In this document: one piece after another, positions 1-5,657 of the stretch
Layout of the letters: every line of letters begins with the position of its first letter
How positions within the stretch are numbered: the stretch's first letter is position 1
Assembly: GCA_028708105.1 (NCBI GenBank)
Contig: JAQVZR010000043.1
Location: 1-9,171 of the forward strand
DNA length: 9,171 nucleotides
Source of the DNA: Desulfoplanes sp.
GTDB taxonomy: Bacteria > Desulfobacterota > Desulfovibrionia > Desulfovibrionales > Desulfomicrobiaceae
Reading direction: 5' to 3'
The notes under the pieces: model-generated
What the model was told of the DNA's origin: nothing
The model's database searches: none
What the model saw: only the letters and a program-made list of their open reading frames with translations
Translations under genes and position numbers: made by a program

Positions 1-244
1 TAGAACAGCGAGGGTCCGCCTCATGATCCGCCGCCAGAAGGTCAATGCGCTTTACGCGTTCCAGGTCACGCATCAGCGTCAGGCAGTGCCGACGTGCAGC
101 GCCTTCTCCCAGACCATGCACCTGATCACACGCAGCACAATATCCCAAGCAGGCTATGCCGGTACTATCAAAAGAACGATCCTCGTCCCAGGACTCTCTC
201 CGGGAAGAAGCATGACAGGCCTCTGTTTTCACCATCCGTACCAT
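1..244 (-). CDS. N-terminal part of a protein with CxxC-x3-H motif, runs off left edge
   Basis: An open minus-strand frame begins at ATG 242-244, with a second in-frame ATG at 233-235, and continues without a stop to base 1 (about 81 codons). The visible product has a zinc-ribbon-like CxxCxxxH (GYCAACDQVH, around residues 34-43) followed by an amphipathic stretch ending in LMRDLERVKRIDLL. I recall this layout (CxxC...H, then LMxxLExxxRIDxxxP) from the N-terminus of uncharacterised or pseudouridine-synthase-annotated proteins in Desulfovibrionales, but the catalytic part lies outside the window, so no function is claimed. No strong ribosome binding site is seen before either ATG. A minus frame from upstream ends with TGA at 229-231, overlapping the second ATG (ATGGTGA), an arrangement typical of translational coupling. 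Confidence 0.5.
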   Translation of the reverse strand, partial: MVRMVKTEACHASSRRESWDEDRSFDSTGIACLGYCAACDQVHGLGEGAARRHCLTLMRDLERVKRIDLLAADHEADPRCS

Positions 245-754
245 CCCGACACACTCAGGGCTTTGCCCCTACTACATCTTTTTTTCTTGGTATCATTATA
301 TAAGGCACCATCAGCTTTCACCATGATATGGCCACACGAGAACGGCATGTTTTGCGCTGCCCCCCCAACTATTCTGAGATTCTTCTTCATGCCCTGGAAT
401 GCCTCTTTTGAAGCATGTGTTTCCAGTCTGATGTCCCCAGCTGGTCTTGCAAGGGCAAAGAAACGCATATCCCGACTTAACAAGGATCTGCAATGGATAA
501 AATGGCTGCGACCCGGAAAATCGGAATGATGAGCCCATAGAAAACAGACCATCCTGGGCCACGTGGATCTGCTCCTGTCCGCATGCGCTTGGGTCCATCA
601 GTCCGGCACGAAAGAAGGACACGTATGCGGCGATACATACACGCTGGGCCGGATCATCAACGCAGTCCGCAGGTATCCCACAGAAACGGTACTCCCCCTG
701 CGCGACAAAAAAAGCAGAGAAATACGACCATCTGAGGAGGAGCTCTCCTCTTTC
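229..754 (-). pseudogene. Frame-broken coding-like remnant, unrecognised
   Basis: One minus frame is open from 754 to 311 and is protein-like over roughly 700-510 (for example RFCGIPADCVDDPAQRV, then SFFRAGLMDPSACGQE). Its first usable start is only a GTG at 620-622, and it loses protein character after about 500. A second minus frame is open from 552 to 229 and becomes protein-like from about 470 on (MRFFALARPAGDIRLE ... NLRIVGGAAQNMPFS ... HIMVKADGALYND). The simplest reading is one gene broken by a frameshift near 480-510. A second slip in the T7 run near 709-716 would join the first frame to an ATG around 731. I do not recognise the family. The plus-strand frames here are rich in Ser, Pro, His and Phe and look like antisense shadows. 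A real short gene of 107 codons (229-552) coupled to the edge gene is the main alternative. Confidence 0.33.
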
Positions 755-755
755 T

Positions 756-802
756 CACCAAAATACCCGGCAATCCACTAACGATTGCCGGGTATTTTGG
801 TG
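756..802 (-). terminator. Perfect 20-bp inverted repeat, probable bidirectional rho-independent terminator
   Basis: Bases 756-775 pair perfectly with 783-802 around a 7-nt loop (776-782). The GC core ACCCGGCAATC is followed by TATTTT on either strand, because the A4 and T4 runs sit in opposite arms. It starts 54 nt past the stop of the octahaem cytochrome gene, so it should end that operon. It also separates the operon from the same-strand remnant beyond. Confidence 0.75.
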
Positions 803-855
803 CACTGCATGCTGATGACGCAACAACGTGTTCGCGGGTTGTTTACCCACCGATC

Positions 856-2244
856 CTATTTCTTTCCAAAAATCTCTGGAGGTCTTGTTGTATCTCCATT
901 GGCATTGGGAAAATCCTTGAATATCGTCGCCTTGGTACCGGTACTCAACATATGCCGTCCTTCGGCCATAAAATTATTGAACCGATGTTTGCACTCGTAA
1001 AACCCATGCCACCAGCTATAATCAGGTGCCATCATGGCCGTGCCCATACGGGCTCTACGTCCTTCATAATGCCAGAGTTCATAGAATTCCACTTCCATGC
1101 GCTCATCAAAGAATCTGGTTTTATCCAGAAGCCCCTTGGCATAGAGATCATCCAGCATGGCCTTGGCCGGCTGAAAATACACCGTGTTATACTCTTCTAC
1201 CGCCCGATCGAGTTTGACATAATGAGCATCCACCCAGCTCTTGCCGTGACATTGCATACACACGTCTTTCATCTTTTTCTGTTCTTCAAGACCACTGGTA
1301 GGTGCAGGAAACGGCTTGAAATTCTCAGGCCGGACCGTAAGAGGTGCCTGGAGTTCCCATCCCAGCCGTTCGGTTACATCATGACTGGTCATCACTGCAC
1401 CAGAACCGGACATATGGCAGGCTGAACAGCTCGGACTTCTGTAATCCACCCCAGGCGTCCATGTGCCTGGAGCTGCGGACCAGTTGTAGGTGGTCCCGAA
1501 GGCATTATAGATAGCCCCATGTTTTGATTCGTTGTATATTTCCGTTTGAGGATGATCCGGACCAAGATGACATTGGCCGCAGGCTTCAGGCTTTCTGGCT
1601 TCAGCCACAGAAAATTTGTGGCGCGTATGACATGACGAACAACTCCCCAAAGAACCATCCATATTCAAACGCCCCACACCGACATTGGGCCATGTAGAAG
1701 GATCGAGCCCTCCGTCCTTGCCTTTTTTCAGAATGGTTCCATGACAATAATAGCAGCCAGCCGTACGTTCCCAGTCACTGGTCATGCCATCATTCAGCCA
1801 GGAATCAATTTTCCAAATAATCTCAAGGGTATTGGCATGCTTACTTTTGGCATACTGCTTGACCTCGTCGGGATGACAGCGCGAACAATCCTTGGGGGTA
1901 ACCGCGGCAGCAACAGGAACCCGGTATTTTTTGACGCCCCATTTATTATCTGAACGCTGATATTGTTTGTAGTGAACATCTGAAACATCCGCATCATGGG
2001 ATTCGGCCTGATGGCAATCCAGGCAGGTGATGTTAGAACTGGCATGCCTGCTGTTTGCCCAGTCAACAAAAAGTCCCGGAGTCTCTGTCCTGTGACATTC
2101 AATACAGGCCTTGGCCTGTTCGGACATACCCCGTTCAATACGGAATTCCTTGGCCTTACTCATTTGAGCACCGGCCTGCACCGCCCCCCAGCCGAACGTA
2201 AGAACGATGGCCAGCGCAAGCACATTCCACGTACAACGATCCAT
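856..2244 (-). CDS. hao: Octahaem cytochrome c, hydroxylamine oxidoreductase (HAO) family; probable reductive type
   Basis: This is a periplasmic multihaem enzyme of 462 residues. The N-terminus (about 1-26) is a Sec signal peptide with hydrophobic core NVLALAIVLTFGWG and a cleavage site near VQAGA. Eight CxxCH haem motifs start at residues 47, 74, 120, 164, 202, 222, 273 and 329, and many further His residues are available as distal ligands. The length and the eight-motif layout ending before an all-helical C-terminus (about 340-440) fit octahaem HAO-family proteins. In Nitrosomonas the family oxidises hydroxylamine; enzymes in non-nitrifiers, including the epsilonproteobacterial forms, are thought to reduce nitrite or hydroxylamine. 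The catalytic haem is expected to be number 4 (C164-H168). The C-terminal aromatic segment 404-420 (APDYSWWHGFYECKH) is where the inter-subunit Tyr cross-link of oxidising HAOs has to be checked by alignment. The start ATG 2242-2244 has AAGGAGGG at 2249-2256. The NrfH-type gene lies 81 nt upstream, which argues for a quinol-fed reductase. No transmembrane anchor follows the signal. Confidence 0.9.
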   Translation of the reverse strand: MDRCTWNVLALAIVLTFGWGAVQAGAQMSKAKEFRIERGMSEQAKACIECHRTETPGLFVDWANSRHASSNITCLDCHQAESHDADVSDVHYKQYQRSDNKWGVKKYRVPVAAAVTPKDCSRCHPDEVKQYAKSKHANTLEIIWKIDSWLNDGMTSDWERTAGCYYCHGTILKKGKDGGLDPSTWPNVGVGRLNMDGSLGSCSSCHTRHKFSVAEARKPEACGQCHLGPDHPQTEIYNESKHGAIYNAFGTTYNWSAAPGTWTPGVDYRSPSCSACHMSGSGAVMTSHDVTERLGWELQAPLTVRPENFKPFPAPTSGLEEQKKMKDVCMQCHGKSWVDAHYVKLDRAVEEYNTVYFQPAKAMLDDLYAKGLLDKTRFFDERMEVEFYELWHYEGRRARMGTAMMAPDYSWWHGFYECKHRFNNFMAEGRHMLSTGTKATIFKDFPNANGDTTRPPEIFGKK

Positions 2245-2248
2245 ACAT

Positions 2249-2256
2249 CCCTCCTT
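2249..2256 (-). promoter_or_regulatory. Strong Shine-Dalgarno of the octahaem cytochrome gene
   Basis: On the minus strand this reads AAGGAGGG and ends 4 nt before the ATG at 2242-2244. It fixes the start that gives a complete signal peptide. Confidence 0.75.
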
Positions 2257-2325
2257 ACGACAAATTGATGGCTAAAGCATGCTGCACATCCCCAGCATAC
2301 TTCCCCTTTCCAAAATCATATGGGC

Positions 2326-2877
2326 CTAGATTCCAGTCATGTTATCCGCACATTCCTTGTATTGATAATGATCTCGAACATTATGCACGAGATCATAATG
2401 ACAATCCACGCACTTTTTCTCATACCCCGGGCGGGGGTATAAAACCTGTCTGTGGGCCAGCATCGCCCCCCTCTTGTGGGGGAGATAGGCGATATTGCGA
2501 TGGCATTTCTGGCACTGATCATTTTTGAAGGAGGCATAGGCCCGTGCCCGGTTTGCCGCATGATCGTATTCCGACGGATCTTTCATGATCAGATGGGCAA
2601 AAACATCTTTGAGGCCATGCAATGCCTTGGTATAAAAGAAATTAACAGTGTCATGGGGGGCTGGAAGATGACAGTCCATGCAATCAGCCACAAATCCCTG
2701 GGCATTATTAACGTGGGTGGACGTCTTCCAGGTATTATAGGCCCATTGGATTTCATGACACGAAGAACAAAACTGCGGGGTCGATGTCCTGACCATTGTA
2801 TAGTACGTCATACTAAAAACAGGGAAGGCGATGAGGATGCCTAGGAGTATCCATAAAATAGGACCCTTTTTTTTCAT
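2326..2877 (-). CDS. Tetrahaem cytochrome c, NapC/NirT/NrfH family membrane-anchored quinol dehydrogenase
   Basis: This protein is expected to oxidise membrane quinol and pass electrons to a periplasmic partner, here the octahaem cytochrome encoded 81 nt downstream. The 183 residues begin with a short positive N-terminus (MKKKG) and one hydrophobic anchor (about 6-30), then a periplasmic domain with four CxxCH motifs: CSSCH (37-41), CMDCH (66-70), CQKCH (122-126) and CVDCH (156-160). The length and the four haems are those of NrfH. In NrfH and NapC the first motif is normally CxxCHxM, with the Met near or on haem 1; here it reads CSSCHEI, with Ile at residue 43. A GTG lies directly before the chosen ATG (GTG ATG). 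With TGAGGA at 2882-2887 the spacing is 4 nt to the ATG but only 1 nt to the GTG, so ATG 2875-2877 is preferred. The pairing corresponds to the haoCA-type arrangement of epsilonproteobacteria. Confidence 0.88.
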   Translation of the reverse strand: MKKKGPILWILLGILIAFPVFSMTYYTMVRTSTPQFCSSCHEIQWAYNTWKTSTHVNNAQGFVADCMDCHLPAPHDTVNFFYTKALHGLKDVFAHLIMKDPSEYDHAANRARAYASFKNDQCQKCHRNIAYLPHKRGAMLAHRQVLYPRPGYEKKCVDCHYDLVHNVRDHYQYKECADNMTGI

Positions 2878-2893
2878 CACGTCCTCACTTTTT

Positions 2894-2923
2894 TATATAT
2901 ATTTATGAATAGTAAACATTCAA
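2894..2923 (-). promoter_or_regulatory. Candidate promoter and operator of the cytochrome operon
   Basis: Read on the minus strand, TTGAAT (2918-2923) lies 16 bp before TATATA (2896-2901), or 18 bp before TATATA at 2894-2899. That would place transcription start about a dozen bases before the ATG. The -35 side overlaps an interrupted palindrome, TGAAT (2906-2910) with ATTCA (2918-2922) around 7 nt. The surroundings are very AT-rich, so chance boxes are likely. No clear FNR, NarL or HcpR consensus was found. Confidence 0.3.
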
Positions 2924-3079
2924 AATGTGCATATATTATTTTTTTTATTTACACCACTTTTTTATCCTTGTTTTTACATTTTTACCAGCATTTTTCCACG
3001 ATCATCATTCCCTCATATCATCGATAAACAATGCCGATTGTTTTTCCTCCATGCATGCTCCTGTAAAAAAACAAACCAC

Positions 3080-3095
3080 TGGCCGATTCTTTGCA
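3080..3095 (+). promoter_or_regulatory. Sigma-54-like -24/-12 promoter of the kinase gene
   Basis: TGGC (3080-3083) and TTGCA (3091-3095) have the exact spacing of the sigma-54 consensus TGGCAC-N5-TTGCW; three bases after TGGC deviate. Transcription would start near 3106, on top of the ATG at 3105. This is an argument that translation starts further down, at 3159 or 3165. No enhancer-binding activator is encoded in the window. Confidence 0.45.
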
Positions 3096-3158
3096 TAATT
3101 CAAGATGAACAACCGCATCTGTTGTCTGTGTGCTCCCCGGATTACTACTAACAAAGAA

Positions 3159-4379
3159 ATGGACATGCCCTGTAAAACAACCATTCTCATCATCGGACAC
3201 GAATCAGAGCTTTGCAACCATCACGCAAGGAGCCTGAGCAGACACGGATATCACGTAATCTGTACTCCCTCGAAGGACACTGGGATCGATATGGTTATGG
3301 TTCAAAACAAGCCCGCAGAACTGGTTCTTCTCAATCTGCACCCTTCTATATTGGAGAAATCAGATATACTGGAACAGATAGCTCAAAAGCTCAGGAACAT
3401 CCCCATTCTTGTGTTCTCTAGAAACAGCGATGCACAACACATCATCAAACTCCTCCGCAGGGGCGTGTGGGATGTACTGTGCCCACCCTTCACACAGGAA
3501 GCGCTATCTATGGCCATTATAAAGGCCCTGAATCGAACAACGATACTCTTCCCGGACCACGTAGGAATAAAAGCTGCAAACCACGTTATTCATTTCTCCA
3601 CAGGAAACACATCACAAAAAAACTCATCCCAGACACTGGAATATCCGGGAAACATTGTTGGATGTATCGCCCATGATTTCAACAGTATCCTCGGTACGAT
3701 CGTGTGTTCATCAGAACTACTGCTGGGTACATGCCAAGCGACATCTCCACACCATGAAGATATCCAGAGGATACTGCAGGCTTGCATGCGGGGTAAAGAG
3801 CTTGTTGCGCAAATTATTTGTTATGCCTGTAACCGATCGGTACAAAAATCTCCCGTAGATCTTGCTCAATTGATTAACGAGCTCATCCCCCTTCTTCAAG
3901 CAACAATACCGAGTCACATCATGATCAACAAAAAATTCGATGCTCACCATTGTGTTATTTCAGGCAATTACACACAGATTCAACAAATCATCGTCAATCT
4001 GATCACCAATGCCGTCTACGCGTTGCGCACGGTTACCGATCCGGTTCTTGATATCCAACTCACCAACAACGGGAAACGTTCGGCACGCATCGCAAATTCA
4101 TCTTCAGAGATGATGAACGTTGTGCTCAGTATCACAGACAATGGAGAAGGGATTGATCAGGAATCCATCTCCAGAATATTCACTCCTTTTTTCACAACTA
4201 AACAAAACGGAGAAGGCACTGGGCTGGGACTGTCCATCGTTGCAAAAATCGCACAGGAACATCAGGCCAGCCTGTCCCTGCGGAGTCACAAAAACAGCGG
4301 AACATCCTTTCAGGTGCACTTTCCGGTCATTCATGACGACACGCCGGTACTGTCTCCACAAAAAAATATTACTAACTGA
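3159..4379 (+). CDS. Soluble histidine kinase with N-terminal degenerate receiver domain
   Basis: The product is a cytoplasmic two-component sensor kinase without membrane segments. Numbering is from the longer start at 3105 (424 aa); with the start used here subtract 18. Residues 24-143 form a receiver-like domain with key residues missing: Asn77 sits at the phosphoacceptor Asp (VLLNLHP), the N-terminal acidic pair is absent (LIIGHE), and the conserved Lys is Pro (CPPF, 126-129). Residues about 183-260 form the dimerisation helices with the H-box AHDFN (His190). The ATPase domain follows, with N-box (VNLITNAVYAL, 297-307), G1 (DNGEGID, 345-351), F-box (IFTPFFTTK) and G2 (GTGLGLSI, 371-378). 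The kinase core looks intact, so it should autophosphorylate, with the receiver acting as a phosphorylation-independent input. ATG 3105 also opens the frame, but the predicted transcription start near 3106 and the domain starting at residue 24 favour 3159 or 3165; no site has a strong Shine-Dalgarno. It is divergent from the cytochrome operon and may regulate it (inference). Its TGA lies in the adjacent inverted repeat. Confidence 0.85.
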   Translation: MDMPCKTTILIIGHESELCNHHARSLSRHGYHVICTPSKDTGIDMVMVQNKPAELVLLNLHPSILEKSDILEQIAQKLRNIPILVFSRNSDAQHIIKLLRRGVWDVLCPPFTQEALSMAIIKALNRTTILFPDHVGIKAANHVIHFSTGNTSQKNSSQTLEYPGNIVGCIAHDFNSILGTIVCSSELLLGTCQATSPHHEDIQRILQACMRGKELVAQIICYACNRSVQKSPVDLAQLINELIPLLQATIPSHIMINKKFDAHHCVISGNYTQIQQIIVNLITNAVYALRTVTDPVLDIQLTNNGKRSARIANSSSEMMNVVLSITDNGEGIDQESISRIFTPFFTTKQNGEGTGLGLSIVAKIAQEHQASLSLRSHKNSGTSFQVHFPVIHDDTPVLSPQKNITN

Positions 4380-4451
4380 AGTTACGCACGCCACCGAGAT
4401 CTTTCTGCTGAGCCCGGCATTGCCGGCAAGAAGGTCCCCCCTTGAGGGGGG
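4377..4451 (+). repeat. Left terminal inverted repeat
   Basis: This is the outer copy next to the kinase gene; its first three bases are the kinase TGA stop. It carries CCGGC-ATT-GCCGG (4414-4426) and a C6-TTGA-G6 hairpin (4436-4451). The G-run continues inward as G7-A-G10 to 4463, a feature missing from the right copy. Confidence 0.6.
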
Positions 4452-4579
4452 GAGGGGGGGGGGCCTCAGACTGTGCGGCCATGACAGAGTAACATTGTTG
4501 CTGAACCATTGAGTGCACGGACTTTTCAGCCACTGAATGACTCGAACCCGAAAATTCCCTTCGAAGCACGATCAGCCGG

Positions 4580-4957
4580 TCAACCTTGCTCCTCTAACTG
4601 TCGGGCTGTGTCTTTACTCAACTCCAGAACGCCCTCAATATTCTTCCGAACATCCAACGCCTGTACCCTGACCACTGTCAGTCCTCGAGATTCAAGAAAC
4701 AGCTGCCGCCTTTGGTCATAGTTTTCTTTGTAAACAGGGCTCACGCCGTCAATTTCAACGTTCAAGCTCAGTGTTGGGCAAAAGAAATCTACGATACATG
4801 GTCCCATTGGACGTTGACGTAAAAAGCGAAGCCCGAGCAGCTGCTTTTTCTGCAAGGCTTTCCAAAAAAGAACTTCGCCAAGAGTCCCCTTTTGTCGAAG
4901 TTCTCTTGATCGGTCCCTTAACGTGGAATTGTAATAAAATTTCGGCGAGTATGGCAT
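4580..4957 (-). CDS. DUF559 (Vsr-like PD-(D/E)xK nuclease fold) protein
   Basis: The 125 residues match the DUF559 family throughout. There is a basic N-terminal segment with TLGEVLFWKAL (Glu28), then LRFLRQRPMGPCIVDFFCP (43-61), the core strand VEIDG (67-71), YDQRRQLFLESRGLTVVRV (80-98), and LDVRKNIEGVLE near the C-terminus. DUF559 resembles very-short-patch repair endonucleases, and Asp57, Glu68 and Asp70 sit where acidic metal ligands are expected. Most relatives read DGxSH or DGxxH after the core strand; here it is DGVSP (Pro74, CCT), so nuclease activity may be weakened. The length is normal. The ATG at 4955-4957 lacks a clear Shine-Dalgarno. The gene is alone inside the inverted repeats and antisense to the kinase. 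The biological role of the family is unsettled; DUF559 genes near C6/G6 palindromes are something I recall from other genomes but cannot verify here. Confidence 0.85.
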   Translation of the reverse strand: MPYSPKFYYNSTLRDRSRELRQKGTLGEVLFWKALQKKQLLGLRFLRQRPMGPCIVDFFCPTLSLNVEIDGVSPVYKENYDQRRQLFLESRGLTVVRVQALDVRKNIEGVLELSKDTARQLEEQG

Positions 4958-5051
4958 GGTTATGAGCGTAGAGGTTCACATGTACGGACAGAAATACGAT
5001 ACCCACACCCCGCCCGACAACCATCGTCCACGTCCAAGCTCCAGCCAGACA

Positions 5052-5127
5052 CCCCCCTCAAGGGGGGACCTTCTTGCAAGCGATATCGGACTCAGCTCAA
5101 GGCTCTCGAAAGGCGTGCGTAACATCA
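5052..5127 (-). repeat. Right terminal inverted repeat
   Basis: This is the inverse copy of 4377-4451. It has a C6-TCAA-G6 hairpin (5052-5067) and the palindrome CGATATCG (5081-5088) in place of the CCGGC/GCCGG hairpin of the other copy, so the pairing is kept while the bases differ. It ends directly at the transposase relic. Confidence 0.6.
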
Positions 5128-5129
5128 CT

Positions 5130-5657
5130 AAGCAGAACAACCGGAAAGGCTATCTCTGGGGAGATCGGTTCAAGAGCGTCATCGTTCAGGACGGTCGTAC
5201 TCTGCTGCATTGCCTGGCCTCCATCAATCTGAATCCCGTCCGGACAAACATGGTCCAACGCCCCGAAGACTACCACTGATCTTCCATGGGCTATCACGTA
5301 CAGTCCAATAATCGGGAAGACGTCCTGAGCATGGATCTGGGCATGGCCGACTGGGGGATCGAACTTCAGGAACGGTTCCAGAAGTACAGGGAATTCGTCT
5401 ATGAAACCGGGGCACTGGATACGGGCAAAGGGGCTACGTTGGACCCGAAACTGGTAAAAAAAGAGCGGGAAAAAGGATACAGGCTCAGATACAGAACCCG
5501 CTACTTCGCAGATTCGGGCATCATCGGAACCAAGGAATTCGTGGCCAGCCATGCCAAAAAATTCCACGACCATTTTGCCTGCAAAGGGGAAAAGAAGCCC
5601 CAGAAGGTGGAAGGCTTGGAAGGAATGTTCTCCTTAAAACGCCTTTCCGAAACGTGA
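5130..5657 (+). pseudogene. REP-associated tyrosine (Y1/IS200-like) transposase relic, 5'-truncated with nonsense codon
   Basis: The frame continues through one in-frame TGA (5277-5279) and gives the C-terminal half of a RAYT-type Y1 transposase. It reads NRKGYLWGDRFKSVIVQDG, then LASINLNPVRTNMVQRPEDYH-stop-SSMGYH, then the family tail RYRTRYFADSGIIGTKEF and a C-terminus ending GLEGMFSLKRL. Relatives have Trp (TGG) in EDYxWSS where this copy has TGA, so one substitution explains the stop. The N-terminal HUH motif and the Tyr-containing helix are missing; homology begins at the outer edge of the inverted repeat (about 5127). No upstream piece exists on the far side of the DUF559 unit, so the lost part was deleted. 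It cannot be an active transposase. The reading frame of the tail is otherwise undamaged, so the decay looks recent. Confidence 0.8.

Larger units (their letters stand above)
4377..5127. mobile_element. Candidate non-autonomous element: DUF559 gene bounded by ~75-bp terminal inverted repeats
   Basis: Bases 4377-4451 and the reverse complement of 5052-5127 align over about 76 columns with some 62 identities and one gap. They start TGAnGTTACGCACGCC and end in a shared 21-base stretch containing CCCCCCTTGAGGGGGG. Each repeat holds a C6/G6 hairpin and a small internal palindrome at the same relative place. Only one gene, a DUF559 endonuclease-like CDS, lies inside; no transposase does. The pentamer ACTAA at 4371-4375 and 5127-5131 could be a target duplication, but it overlaps the right repeat by one base, so this is uncertain. 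The right boundary coincides with the point where Y1-transposase homology begins. Confidence 0.55.

Noticed and set aside
23..529. 168-codon open frame on the plus strand
   Set aside because: Its Ser/Pro/His/Phe-rich composition with no motif is typical of antisense to coding sequence; the minus frames here are more protein-like.
4956..5279. 107-codon plus frame starting at ATG 4956
   Set aside because: Only its 3' half is homologous to RAYT; the first ~58 codons run antisense to the DUF559 start and through the inverted repeat, so this ATG is not a genuine start.
5277..5279. TGA in the transposase relic as a selenocysteine codon
   Set aside because: Relatives have Trp here, no SECIS-like hairpin follows directly, and the gene is already truncated.
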